64,000 nucleotides of DNA from JADKAV01 sp041393775. GTDB taxonomy: Bacteria > Actinomycetota > Actinomycetes > S36-B12 > UBA10799. Both the position numbers and the translations under genes were made by a program. The DNA lies in contig JAWKJM010000003.1 of the NCBI GenBank assembly GCA_041393775.1, positions 62,001 to 126,000 of the forward strand. Direction: 5' to 3'. The notes beneath the pieces are model-generated. The model worked only from the letters and a program-made list of their open reading frames with translations. It made no database searches and had not been told where the DNA came from. Of this stretch, positions 49,748 through 58,134 are shown in pieces; position 1 is the stretch's first letter, and each line of letters begins with the position of its first letter.

Positions 49748-49963
49748 TCACCGGCGATGGGTCCACAGATACGCGATCGGTCCGACCGGCTGCACCACCA
49801 GAGCCAGCGCCCACAGCGCCTTGCTGCCGTGGACACTCTCCTTGGGCCGCCTCGCCAGGTCCACCGCAGCGGTCGCGGTCAGTGACAACTCGATGCTTGC
49901 GGCGGTCAGGATGATGGTCATCTCAGTCGAGGACAACTCCGACCACTTCTTCTTCCGACTCAT
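49748..49963 (-). CDS. small two-helix membrane protein (PLDc_N-like)
   Basis: 71 aa. Two hydrophobic helices (about residues 17-36 and 47-64) with AVDLARRPKESVHGSKALW between and a C-terminal GPIAYLWTHRR. The second half matches the PLDc_N motif (K-x-x-W...P-x-x-Y) found at the start of cardiolipin synthases and in short standalone proteins. GGAGG lies 7 nt before the ATG. Role unknown. Confidence 0.75.
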   Translation of the reverse strand: MSRKKKWSELSSTEMTIILTAASIELSLTATAAVDLARRPKESVHGSKALWALALVVQPVGPIAYLWTHRR

Positions 49964-50078
49964 CGCACACCTCCGCCGCCAGGGTAGTGCGCCCAGGCGT
50001 GCCTTCGGTGGTCAGCGGATGGGCCGAAGGTCGGGGTGGGTATCGGCCGGTGGCCCGCGCCCGGGTTGCGACGCCGAC

Positions 50079-50224
50079 GCCTGCATCTGCTGGCCGCCGA
50101 CGGGGATGCCGGCCACGAGATGGAGGGGTCCTGCGGCAGTTTTCGGACAAATCACCCGCGATTGCTCCATCTGCTGGCCGACCGGCGATCTGCACTTCCG
50201 CTATCGGCCAGCTGTTGGAGGGGG
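50079..50224. repeat. repeat family D, copy 3 (two tandem hairpins)
   Basis: Hairpin 1: GCCTGCATCTGCTGGCC (50079) with GGCCACGAGATGGAGGGG (50111). Hairpin 2: GCTCCATCTGCTGGCC (50164) with GGCCAGCTGTTGGAGGG (50206). It lies 3' of the minus-strand basic protein gene in the 307-bp gap 49964-50270, which holds nothing else recognisable. Confidence 0.8.
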
Positions 50225-50270
50225 TGAGGCTGAGGCCTGCCTGCGGCGAACCGGCGGGTGTCAGCGACGA

Positions 50271-50651
50271 CTACCGCTTCTTGGACCGGGCGGCCTTGTC
50301 CTTGGCCTTCGATGCGCCCGCTTTGGCGCCGGCCTGCCGCTCCGCCCTGAGGGCGGCGGCATTCTCCTTTGCCAGCACGGACAACCGGTGGCTCACCCGG
50401 GCCAGCGCATCCTCGAACACCTCTGCCCGGTCGCGCGCCCGCTGGTACTTCTTGGACGCCTTGCCGCGGCTCCCGGCCCGCTGCGCCGCGCGTCGACGAT
50501 ACTTGCCACTGCACTGGTTCCGGGCCCGCCGGATCAGCCGGTGCAGATCGGCGACCTGATCCTCACCGAGATCGCTCATCGCCTTGTCGGTGGTCTCAAG
50601 CACGAGCATGTACTCCTCGTCGGTCAAGAGCGCCAGCTGGGATTTGTCCAT
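50271..50651 (-). CDS. basic coiled-coil protein with Lys/Ala-rich tail
   Basis: 126 aa from ATG 50651 (MDKSQLALLTDEEYMLVLE). The middle is helical and basic (HRLIRRARNQCSGKYRRRAA; RARDRAEVFEDALARVSHRL), and the last 20 residues are Lys/Ala/Arg-rich, like histone-H1-type tails of bacterial nucleic-acid-binding proteins. No named domain. The start codon lies inside a perfect 29-bp palindrome, suggesting control at the start site. RNA or DNA binding is an inference from charge. Confidence 0.7.
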   Translation of the reverse strand: MDKSQLALLTDEEYMLVLETTDKAMSDLGEDQVADLHRLIRRARNQCSGKYRRRAAQRAGSRGKASKKYQRARDRAEVFEDALARVSHRLSVLAKENAAALRAERQAGAKAGASKAKDKAARSKKR

Positions 50652-50674
50652 TCCGACAGTCTGTCGGAATGGAC
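50646..50674. promoter_or_regulatory. perfect 29-bp palindrome over a start codon
   Basis: GTCCATTCCGACAG, one central base (50660), then CTGTCGGAATGGAC: 14-bp perfect arms. The minus-strand ATG (50651-50649) is inside the left arm. It could be an operator for a dimeric repressor or an mRNA hairpin hiding the start. Confidence 0.75.
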
Positions 50675-50738
50675 CTAGTGCTAATGGACGACGCGCAGAC
50701 GACATTCGGGTGAATACCGCATGAACAACTGGGCGTCA

Positions 50739-50760
50739 ATTCACATCCTGTTCTCCAAAC
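50739..50760 (+). promoter_or_regulatory. possible PHO-box-like direct repeat
   Basis: ATTCACATCCT followed directly by GTTCTCCAAAC: two 11-bp units resembling the G(G/T)TCA-type direct repeats bound by PhoP in actinomycetes. It is 47 bp before a phosphate transporter start. The match is weak in the second unit. Confidence 0.3.
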
Positions 50761-50806
50761 CGTAACCATAGGATCGCTTTGATATGAGCGCTCGGGAGGG
50801 ACGCGG

Positions 50807-51985
50807 GTGGACTGGACTCTGATCACGGTGATCGTGCTGGTTGGCGCGGCACTCATCTTCGACTTCACCAACGGCTTCCACGATGCCGCCAACTCCGTGG
50901 GAACGGTGGTGGCCACCCGGGCACTTCCGGCGAAGTGGGCCCCGGCGTTCTCGGCATTCTTCAACTTCCTGGCGCTGTTCGTCGTGGGCACCGCGGTTGC
51001 CAGCACCGTGGCCAAGACGGTTAAGACCGAATTCGCCGGCGAGGCGGTGATCTTCTCGGCATTGTTCGCGGCCATCGCCTGGAACTACATCACGTGGAAC
51101 ATCGGCATGCCCTCGTCCTCGAGCCACGCCATCATCGGCGGACTCGTGGGAGCAGGCATCGCCGCCGGGGGGCTGTCCGCGATCTCCTGGGGCAGCGTGG
51201 AGAAGGCCGCCATCGGAATCGTCGCGAGTCCATTCGTCGCGATCGTGATCGCTTTCGTCGCGATGTACATCATCTATCTGCTGCAAAGACTGTTCAAACT
51301 CCACGACAACCATCCGACGTTCAAGGGCCTGCAGTTGGTCTCCGCCGCGGGGTTGTCCTTCGGCCACGGCGCCAACGACGCCCAGAAGACGATGGGTGTC
51401 ATCGGCGCACTGCTGCTCGGCGCCGGATACACCTCCTCCGACGGCAAGAACATCGACGTTCCGGTGTGGGTCGAGTTGTCGGCGTATAGCGCGATCGCAC
51501 TCGGCACCCTCTGGGGCGGCTGGAAGATCATCGAGACGATGGGGCTCAAGATCACCACCCTGCACGCCAACTCCGGCGCCGCCGCGAACCTGGGTGCCAG
51601 TACCGCCATCTTCGGGGCCACCGCGATGGGCGCCCCCATCTCGACGACGCAGGCCGCCGCGAGCTCAGTGGTCGGCGCAGGCATCGGCTCGGGCAAGGGC
51701 GCCAACTGGAAGGTGGTCGGCGAGATGGTGACAGCCTGGGTGCTCACCATCCCCATCGCCGCAGGCATCGCGTTCGGGATGTTCTGGCTGACCCAGTTGC
51801 CGGTGGTACTTGCCTGGGTGGTCGTGGGCGCGGTTGTGGTCGCATTCGGCACTTGGGTGGTCAACGCGATGCGCAACACCGTGCACGCCGCCGACATCGA
51901 GGCGGAGATCCCGTCCGAGCGGGAGCTCGACGAGTTCGACACCGACCCGGTCCCCCACCTCAAGGGCGAGGGCCCGGTGCACTAG
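50807..51985 (+). CDS. Pit-family inorganic phosphate transporter
   Basis: 392 aa, about ten transmembrane helices in two inverted repeats. Each repeat carries the Pit/PiT signature: DFTNGFHDAANSVGT near residue 20 and SFGHGANDAQKTMGV near residue 190. It takes up phosphate (often as a metal-phosphate complex) with protons or sodium. GTG 50807 has GGGAGGG upstream. Monocistronic: repeat B3 follows 10 bp after the stop, and the convergent SulP gene lies beyond. Confidence 0.93.
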   Translation: MDWTLITVIVLVGAALIFDFTNGFHDAANSVGTVVATRALPAKWAPAFSAFFNFLALFVVGTAVASTVAKTVKTEFAGEAVIFSALFAAIAWNYITWNIGMPSSSSHAIIGGLVGAGIAAGGLSAISWGSVEKAAIGIVASPFVAIVIAFVAMYIIYLLQRLFKLHDNHPTFKGLQLVSAAGLSFGHGANDAQKTMGVIGALLLGAGYTSSDGKNIDVPVWVELSAYSAIALGTLWGGWKIIETMGLKITTLHANSGAAANLGASTAIFGATAMGAPISTTQAAASSVVGAGIGSGKGANWKVVGEMVTAWVLTIPIAAGIAFGMFWLTQLPVVLAWVVVGAVVVAFGTWVVNAMRNTVHAADIEAEIPSERELDEFDTDPVPHLKGEGPVH

Positions 51986-51995
51986 CCGCAAGGCC

Positions 51996-52112
51996 TTTGT
52001 GACGAAGGTGCTGGCACCGCTGAGGGCTTTGTGACGAAGGTGCGCCCGACACGCCGGGGGGACCCCGCACCTTCGTAACGGCGCGCTCCGCGGCCCCGCA
52101 ACTTCGTCACAA
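51996..52112. repeat. repeat family B, copy 3
   Basis: Arms TTTGTGACGAAGGTGC at 51996 and, identical, at 52028; right arms GCACCTTCGTAACG (52067) and GCAACTTCGTCACAA (52098). It lies between convergent Pit and SulP genes. Confidence 0.92.
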
Positions 52113-52132
52113 GGAGGACTCCGGACCGCGCC

Positions 52133-53935
52133 CTATTGCCACCAGCGGCGCGCATCCTCCTGCAGGTCCGTGTACCCACCCGGGGTCTCGCGATCAGTCG
52201 CGATGCGTTCCTCGAGGTCCTCGTCGTCGAGTTGCGGATGCGACTTGCCGTTCAGATTCAGGTCCTTGCGGGCCGCCCGCACCCCTGCCGAGATGCTGTG
52301 CCACATGCGGCCCTCCCCGAGCAGGTCGACGAAGCCGGACCGGCTGAGCACCTGGCGGGCCTGGTAGAACACCCGCACGAGATAGAGTGCGATGTCGCGG
52401 TCGGCAAGCCGCTCGGAGATGAGTTCCAGAGCATCCACACTGGTGGTGTCCAGCTGGCTGGTCGCCTCCAGGTCGAGCAGGACCGCGTAGACGCCCTCGT
52501 GCGCGTCGGCCTGCGCGATCACCCCGTCGGCGATCTCTGTGGCGTTCGCCCAGAACAGAGGGGCGTCCAGCCGGATCACCAGCACGCCGTCGTAGGTCTT
52601 GCGCTCGGGATGGTCGCGGATACTGCCCCAGGCGGCCTTCTCGTCCGGGACCTTGCCCATGATCTCCATGTCGATCCGGCTCGACCGGTACACCAGCCCC
52701 AATACCGCCAGCCCGATCGCGGTCAGCAAGCCGTACAGCGGTCCGAACAGCAGGACCCCGACGAGGGCAGCCAGCGACGAGGTGAAGTCGTTGCGCCGGA
52801 CCGCCTTGTAGCGGCGCAGGGCCTTGACGTTCATGAGGCCCCACACCGCCTGGATCACGATCGCCGACAGGACCGTCTTGGGCAGATCGGACAGCGCGCC
52901 GGCCAGTGCGGCGATCGCGATGAGCACGATCAGCGCCGCGAAACCACCGGTCACCTGGGTGCGCGAGCCCGCGCGCTCGGCGGCGGCGGTCTTGGACAGT
53001 GACCCGGCCACACCCATGCCACCGCAGATCCCGGATCCCAGGTTGGCCGCACCCGTGGCGATGAACTCCTGGTTCGTGTCGACCGTGTAGCCGCCGCGGG
53101 CCGCCAGCAGTCGGGCCGCCGAAAGCCCTTCGGCAAGACCGACCAGGGCAAGCGCCAGCCCACCGGTGATCACGGGTCCGATGTCACTGAGCCCGATCCC
53201 GGGCAGGCCGATGGGCGGCAGACCGGTCGGCACCGTACCCACCGTGGTCACCCCGCGAGCAGCCAGGTCCCATGCACTCGAGGCCACGATCGACACCACC
53301 AGCACAAGCAGTCCCCAGGGAACCCGGGGCAGGAAGTGGGCGCCGAGGAACAGGACGGCGAGCGAGCCGATACCGATCGCGGCGGTCAGCGGGGTCACCT
53401 GGTCGAGCGAGGTGAAGATCGAGTAGGCGCGGCGCAGGACGTCCCCCTGCTCGGGATGCATCCCCAGCAGGCTCGGTATCTCGCCGAGGATGATCAGCAG
53501 GACCAGACCGAATACGAAACCGGTCACGATCGGACGCGACATGAACTCCGCGGCCCAGCCCAGCTTGAGGACGCCGCCGATGATCAGGCCGACTCCGGCG
53601 GCCAGCGCGAGCGCCGCGGTCAGCGCCACCGCGCGGGTGGGATCGCCGTTGGATATGTCAGCCACGAGGGAACCCGACAGCACGGACACAGTGGAGACCG
53701 GTCCGACCACCAAGCGTGGGGAGGACCCGAAGACCGCGTAGGCGATCAGGGCCAGCGGGATCGAGTACAGGCCCACCAGCACCGGGACGCCGGCTATCCC
53801 CGCGTAACCCAGGGACTGTGGCATCGCCAGCGCGGCGACGACAAGGCCCGCCACGAGGTCTGCGGTCAAGTACCGGATCTGATACTTCTTGATCCATTCG
53901 AGCACCGGCAACCGCATACTCGCATCATCGTGCAT
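52133..53935 (-). CDS. SulP family anion transporter with STAS domain
   Basis: 600 aa. About twelve to fourteen membrane helices (about residues 20-400) with the SulP opening segment AALAMPQSLGYAGIAGVP and the GGYTVDTNQEFIATGAAN region of the core domain, followed by a cytoplasmic STAS domain (about 430-550: DGVLVIRLDAPLFWANATE, LDLEATSQLDTTSVDAL). SulP proteins import sulfate, bicarbonate or other anions. A beta carbonic anhydrase gene lies about 1.7 kb away on the same strand, but there is no direct fusion. ATG 53935. Confidence 0.93.
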   Translation of the reverse strand: MHDDASMRLPVLEWIKKYQIRYLTADLVAGLVVAALAMPQSLGYAGIAGVPVLVGLYSIPLALIAYAVFGSSPRLVVGPVSTVSVLSGSLVADISNGDPTRAVALTAALALAAGVGLIIGGVLKLGWAAEFMSRPIVTGFVFGLVLLIILGEIPSLLGMHPEQGDVLRRAYSIFTSLDQVTPLTAAIGIGSLAVLFLGAHFLPRVPWGLLVLVVSIVASSAWDLAARGVTTVGTVPTGLPPIGLPGIGLSDIGPVITGGLALALVGLAEGLSAARLLAARGGYTVDTNQEFIATGAANLGSGICGGMGVAGSLSKTAAAERAGSRTQVTGGFAALIVLIAIAALAGALSDLPKTVLSAIVIQAVWGLMNVKALRRYKAVRRNDFTSSLAALVGVLLFGPLYGLLTAIGLAVLGLVYRSSRIDMEIMGKVPDEKAAWGSIRDHPERKTYDGVLVIRLDAPLFWANATEIADGVIAQADAHEGVYAVLLDLEATSQLDTTSVDALELISERLADRDIALYLVRVFYQARQVLSRSGFVDLLGEGRMWHSISAGVRAARKDLNLNGKSHPQLDDEDLEERIATDRETPGGYTDLQEDARRWWQ

Positions 53936-54070
53936 TAACCGCAGGTTTACCCGTTGGTCACCCAGATTCCCGGCCGAACGGCCCGGGGTCTCCGGGCGTC
54001 ACGAAGCCGGCGGTTCGGGTGGCTGCCACGATCGCCACCATCGACCAGTGAGATGGGTAGGGTGCTCCCG

Positions 54071-54625
54071 ATGGACGAGTTGAGACCCGCCGCCACCAGC
54101 CGGCGGCTGGCCGGGGTCGCGGTCGTGGCGTTCAGTTCGGTCGCATGGTGGCCGGCGTTCACGCTGGGTGCCTGGGGAACGGTCTTCTTCCAACAGGTGA
54201 TGAGTCTGTGGGCGGTCGCGACCGCGGCATTCCTACTCGTGATGCTGTCCCACGAGGCGAGGGCCCGGGTGGGCTGGTGGTCACTGGCACTGCTGATCCC
54301 CAGCGTCTGGCTGGTCCTGGCGGTCCAGTTGGCCCCGGGGTCGCACCCGGAACTTGCGTGGTTCGGCACCCTGGTGACGCTGGTGGGCGCACCGGCCATG
54401 CTCTGGATCCTGGTCCGGTTCGCCGCGCCCGATCTGGCCGAGGACGCCGAACCCCGCGACCGCCTCGTCGTGGTCGCGGCGGTGACGGTGGTGGTGGTCG
54501 CGTCGTTCGGCGTGGGCCATTTCCAGCACCGGGTCTTCACGTGCGAGGACTTCACGATCAGCGGCAACTCGCAGCCGCCGGGATGCACACCGGGGGCACC
54601 CTCGCTCGACGTCGCCGACCAGTGA
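54071..54625 (+). CDS. small polytopic membrane protein, unknown
   Basis: 184 aa from ATG 54071 with GGTAGGG upstream (an in-frame ATG at 54053 is also possible). Four hydrophobic helices (about 14-35, 39-58, 66-86, 95-112) and a fifth near 130-148, then a short outer tail with two cysteines (FTCEDFTISGN, PPGCTPG). No family recognised. It stands alone upstream of the dioxygenase gene, 48 bp away, and could be cotranscribed. Confidence 0.65.
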   Translation: MDELRPAATSRRLAGVAVVAFSSVAWWPAFTLGAWGTVFFQQVMSLWAVATAAFLLVMLSHEARARVGWWSLALLIPSVWLVLAVQLAPGSHPELAWFGTLVTLVGAPAMLWILVRFAAPDLAEDAEPRDRLVVVAAVTVVVVASFGVGHFQHRVFTCEDFTISGNSQPPGCTPGAPSLDVADQ

Positions 54626-54673
54626 GGGGAATAGTTTACACTTCAACCATGTTGTCCTTGCTGAGGAGGTCCC

Positions 54674-55513
54674 ATGGACATCGCTTTCGAGGAATTCCTA
54701 CCGCCCGCGCTGCTGCGTGAGCCACAACGACGTCAGTGGCAGGACGGTGATCCGCCGCTGCCCGCGCTCTACGTCAGCCACGGCGCACCCCCGTTGTTCG
54801 AGGACGCCGGCTGGATCGACGAGTTGTCCCGCTGGGCGGACCGCCTGCCCTCGCCGCGGGGGATCCTCATCGTCTCGGCCCACTGGGAGGTAGCGCCCTT
54901 GAGTCTGAGCGCCCCGGCCCCCCATAACCTCGTGTACGACTTCGGCGGTTTCGACCCGCGCTACTACCGGATGCGCTACGACACCCCCGACGCGACCGCG
55001 CTCGCCGATGATGTGGTCGCCGCCCTGTCAGGCGTCAACGTCCATCGGCACACCGAGCGGGGGCTGGACCACGGTGCCTGGGTTCCGCTGAAGGTGATGT
55101 ACCCCGCAGCCCGGATCCCGGTCCTGCAGTTGAGCCTTCCCACGCAGGACCCGGGCCGGCTGCTGCAACTCGGCCGGCGCCTGGAGTCGCTGCGAGCCGA
55201 CGGGATCCTGGTCATCGGGTCCGGTTTCATGACCCACGGCCTGCCCTACCTGACCCCCGAGATGTTCTACGGGAACGCTGTGCCCACCTGGTCGCAGGAG
55301 TTCGACCTGTGGGCCGCGCAGGCCCTTGCCGCCGGCGATCTCGATGAACTCGCGGCGTACGGTTCCAGGGCTCCCGGAATGCCGTTCGCGCATCCCACGG
55401 TGGAGCACTTCACACCGTTGTTCGTCACCCTCGGGGCCGCCGCGGGCCAGATGGAGACCGCTATCGAGGGCTACGCGTTCGGGTTGTCGAAGCGCTCGCT
55501 GCAGGTGGCCTGA
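54674..55513 (+). CDS. DODA-type (LigB superfamily) extradiol dioxygenase
   Basis: 279 aa. Class III extradiol ring-cleavage features of the YgiD/4,5-DOPA group: LYVSHGAPPLFED, IVSAHWEV, GLDHGAWVPLKVMYP and GSGFMTHGLPYL, which give the metal-binding and catalytic histidines. It opens catechol-type rings with oxygen, using Zn or Fe. RBS GAGGAGG before ATG 54674. Upstream, an AT-rich stretch (AATAGTTTACACTTC, from 54630) stands out from the genome and may hold the promoter. Followed by repeat B4. Confidence 0.9.
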   Translation: MDIAFEEFLPPALLREPQRRQWQDGDPPLPALYVSHGAPPLFEDAGWIDELSRWADRLPSPRGILIVSAHWEVAPLSLSAPAPHNLVYDFGGFDPRYYRMRYDTPDATALADDVVAALSGVNVHRHTERGLDHGAWVPLKVMYPAARIPVLQLSLPTQDPGRLLQLGRRLESLRADGILVIGSGFMTHGLPYLTPEMFYGNAVPTWSQEFDLWAAQALAAGDLDELAAYGSRAPGMPFAHPTVEHFTPLFVTLGAAAGQMETAIEGYAFGLSKRSLQVA

Positions 55514-55519
55514 GAACGC

Positions 55520-55637
55520 TGTGGTTACGAAGTTGTCGGCCACCGGAGCGCTTCGTTACGAAGTTGCGCGCACACAGACCCGCGAACCCAGCACCTTCGT
55601 CACAAACCACCGTCACGACCCGCAACTTCGTCACAAA
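55520..55637. repeat. repeat family B, copy 4
   Basis: Left arms GTGGTTACGAAGTTG (55521) and TTCGTTACGAAGTTGC (55552) share changes (GTTACGAAGTTG for GTGACGAAGGTG); right arms GCACCTTCGTCACAAA (55591) and GCAACTTCGTCACAAA (55622). Between convergent dioxygenase and carbonic anhydrase genes. Confidence 0.88.
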
Positions 55638-55650
55638 GGCGTGCTGGAAC

Positions 55651-56502
55651 TCAGCCCTGCAGCAGCGACCGGACATGCACCGACCGGACGACATCCTCGA
55701 TGAACCGTGATCCTTCGGCCGGCGCCGGGAACAAGCCACGGCGCCAGTCCATCTGGAGGTCCGGCAGCCCGACCAGGCGACTTCTGAGGTCGTAGACCCC
55801 GAACGCCACCCCGAGTTCGTCGCAGAGATTCTGGGAGAAGATGCGCTGCAGCGCATCGGCGGCGATGGCGGCGTTCAGCACCACGGCGGAATCGACGAGC
55901 GCCTCGGTGAAACCGGACTTGTCGACGATCTGGTCCCCATAGTGCCCGCGGAGCGCGGCGTCAGCTCCCCGCACGGCCGGCATCACCGCGTCCACGATCC
56001 CCCGCAACGGAAGGTTCGCGGACAGGCCCAGGTAGCGCCGAGGATCCAGGTATGCGTCGACGCAGGCCTGGACGGCACCGCAGCCGGTGTGACCCACCAC
56101 CGCCACGAGGCGGACGCTGGCCAGGTTCGTGATCGCGAAGTCGATGCTGCCGACACAATCACCGCCCAGCACATTGCCGGCCACCCGCACCACGAAGAGG
56201 TCGTTGGCCGACTGCGAGAACACCAGTTCCAGCGGCACCCGGGCATCCGCGCAGCCGAGGATCACCGCCATCGGGGTCTGCGCCGGAGCCTCCCCCGGCC
56301 TGTCGCCCAAGCCGAGTTCCTCGCCGGACACCGGGATCACGTACCTGTCCGAACCCGTGGAACGACCCAGGTCCGCGAAACCGCTGTTCCCCATGTGCAA
56401 CATCAGCAGCGCCTCTTCGGCGGTGGCGGGCTTGCGCTCGACCGCGCCCGCATCCGGGTCGTACTGCCACGCGATCTCGATCAAGACACCTCCAGGTTTC
56501 AT
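55651..56502 (-). CDS. beta-class carbonic anhydrase
   Basis: 283 aa. Zinc ligands Cys84, His138 and Cys141 (LGCADARVPLE, VVGHTGCGAV) and the Asp86-Arg88 dyad are all present. It interconverts CO2 and bicarbonate. The N-terminal about 60 residues and C-terminal about 40 extend the core. Start: ATG 56502 is used, but a TTG nine codons downstream has GGAGG at good distance and may be the true start. The neighbouring SulP anion transporter on the same strand is consistent with bicarbonate handling. Confidence 0.92.
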   Translation of the reverse strand: MKPGGVLIEIAWQYDPDAGAVERKPATAEEALLMLHMGNSGFADLGRSTGSDRYVIPVSGEELGLGDRPGEAPAQTPMAVILGCADARVPLELVFSQSANDLFVVRVAGNVLGGDCVGSIDFAITNLASVRLVAVVGHTGCGAVQACVDAYLDPRRYLGLSANLPLRGIVDAVMPAVRGADAALRGHYGDQIVDKSGFTEALVDSAVVLNAAIAADALQRIFSQNLCDELGVAFGVYDLRSRLVGLPDLQMDWRRGLFPAPAEGSRFIEDVVRSVHVRSLLQG

Positions 56503-56549
56503 GGCGAACCTAGCCGGATCGGCGCGGAATTGTCAGCACGGGACAAGCC

Positions 56550-58073
56550 TCAGTGCGCCGCCATCTCCGTGACCGACTCCTCACGGCCCGGTAGGAGGTA
56601 CCACGTCACGAATGCGCCCACGACCAGCACCGAGGCGCCCACCAGCGTGGTCACCTGCAGTGCTTGTGCGAACGCAGCATGGACGGCCTCGGTCAGCCCA
56701 GTCACCGTCTGTTCAGGCAGCCCCGCCATCGCTTCGAAGGCCTCCCCCGGCGACTCGTTGGCGGCCTCGGCGACGGGTCCGGGCACGGCCCCGGGAACCC
56801 GCAATGCGCCTTGGTAGACGGCGGTCAGGACGCTTCCCAGCAGCGCGATTCCCAGTGCGGTGCCCAACTCGTAGCCCGTCTCCGACACCGCCGACGCCGC
56901 CCCGGCTCTGTCCTTCGGAGCCACCGCCAGGACCGTGTCGGAGGCGATCGTCAGGGCGACCCCGTCGCCGGCGCCGATCAGCAGCAGCGGTAGTGCGAAG
57001 ACGAGGTACTGCGAGGAGTCCAGGATGAAGGCGATGGCCGCCATCCCGGTCCCGATCGCCAGCAGCCCCACCGCAGTCACCGGACCGCGCCCGAACCGGC
57101 GCATGATGGTGCCCGCCACGAGGGCGGCGACCAGCGCGGCCAGGGTCGCGGGAAGCTCGAAGAGACCCGCCTGCAGCGGGCTCAGCCCCTTGATGAACTG
57201 CAGGTACTGGGAGAAGAAGAACAAGGCACCGGCCAGCCCGAACACGGACAGCAACATCCCCAGCACCGCGCCGCTGAACGGCCCGGACGCGAACAGGCGG
57301 ACATCGACCAACGGGTGGTCCAGGGTGCGTTGACGCATGATGAACCAGGCGAGCGCGGCCGCCCCGAGCAGCAGAATGCCCGTGTAGCCCGCAGCGATTC
57401 CCTGGATCGCGCTCTCCTTGACCCCGTAGACCACCGCGATGATCCCTGCCGTGGACAACGCCACGGACAGCAGGTCCAGGGGGCCCGGCTCCGGATCCCT
57501 GGACTCCCGCAGCGTCGGCAGTCCGATGACCAGTACGAGGGCCATGATCGGGACGTTGACCAGGAACACCGAACCCCACCAGAAGTACTCGAGCAGCGCG
57601 CCACCGAACAATGGGCCGGCCGCAGCTCCGGCGGCACCCATCGCGCTCCAGACGCCGATCGCGAAACTCCGTTCCCCGGCGTCGGTGAAGGTCGAACGCA
57701 TCAACGCCAGGGTCGACGGCATCAACGTCGCACCTGCTACCCCCAGCAGTGCACGGCTCACGATCAACATCTCGGGGCTCGAGGAGTAGGCCGCCGCGAC
57801 CGAGATCAACGCGAAGACCACACCTCCGGCCAACAGCAGGCGCTTGCGGCCGAAACGGTCGCCGACATTGCCCATGGTGATGAGCAGGCCGGCCAGGACG
57901 AACGAGTAGATGTCCCCGATCCACAGCACCTGGGACGCGGTCGGCTCCAGCGCCTTCACGATGCTGGGGGTGGCCAGGCTGAGCACGGTCCCGTCGACCG
58001 CCACCAGGAAGATGGCCAGACACATCGCCGTCAACGCCCACCAGCGGCGCGGGTCCTTACCCGACGAATCCAC
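56550..58073 (-). CDS. MFS drug efflux transporter, DHA2 (EmrB/QacA) family
   Basis: 507 aa, 14 predicted helices. AVDGTVLSLATPSI in helix 1 is DHA2 motif D1 (L-D-x-T-x-V-N-x-A-L-P variant), GDRFGRKRLLLAG is motif A, and GPLFGGALLEYF is motif C of the antiporters. It probably exports amphipathic drugs against protons. GTG 58073 has GGGAGGC upstream; the longer frame is not conserved-looking. Monocistronic. Confidence 0.9.
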   Translation of the reverse strand: MDSSGKDPRRWWALTAMCLAIFLVAVDGTVLSLATPSIVKALEPTASQVLWIGDIYSFVLAGLLITMGNVGDRFGRKRLLLAGGVVFALISVAAAYSSSPEMLIVSRALLGVAGATLMPSTLALMRSTFTDAGERSFAIGVWSAMGAAGAAAGPLFGGALLEYFWWGSVFLVNVPIMALVLVIGLPTLRESRDPEPGPLDLLSVALSTAGIIAVVYGVKESAIQGIAAGYTGILLLGAAALAWFIMRQRTLDHPLVDVRLFASGPFSGAVLGMLLSVFGLAGALFFFSQYLQFIKGLSPLQAGLFELPATLAALVAALVAGTIMRRFGRGPVTAVGLLAIGTGMAAIAFILDSSQYLVFALPLLLIGAGDGVALTIASDTVLAVAPKDRAGAASAVSETGYELGTALGIALLGSVLTAVYQGALRVPGAVPGPVAEAANESPGEAFEAMAGLPEQTVTGLTEAVHAAFAQALQVTTLVGASVLVVGAFVTWYLLPGREESVTEMAAH

Positions 58074-58134
58074 GTTGCCTCCCGCGGGCAAGGCTAGGGC
58101 CCGGTGGAACGGATTCGCCGATCGAGGTGCCTGC

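Noticed and set aside
5589..55637. CRISPR array or dispersed CRISPR repeats
   Set aside because: The GTGACGAAGGTGC words repeat only twice per element and then in inverted order; there are no regular spacers and no cas genes.
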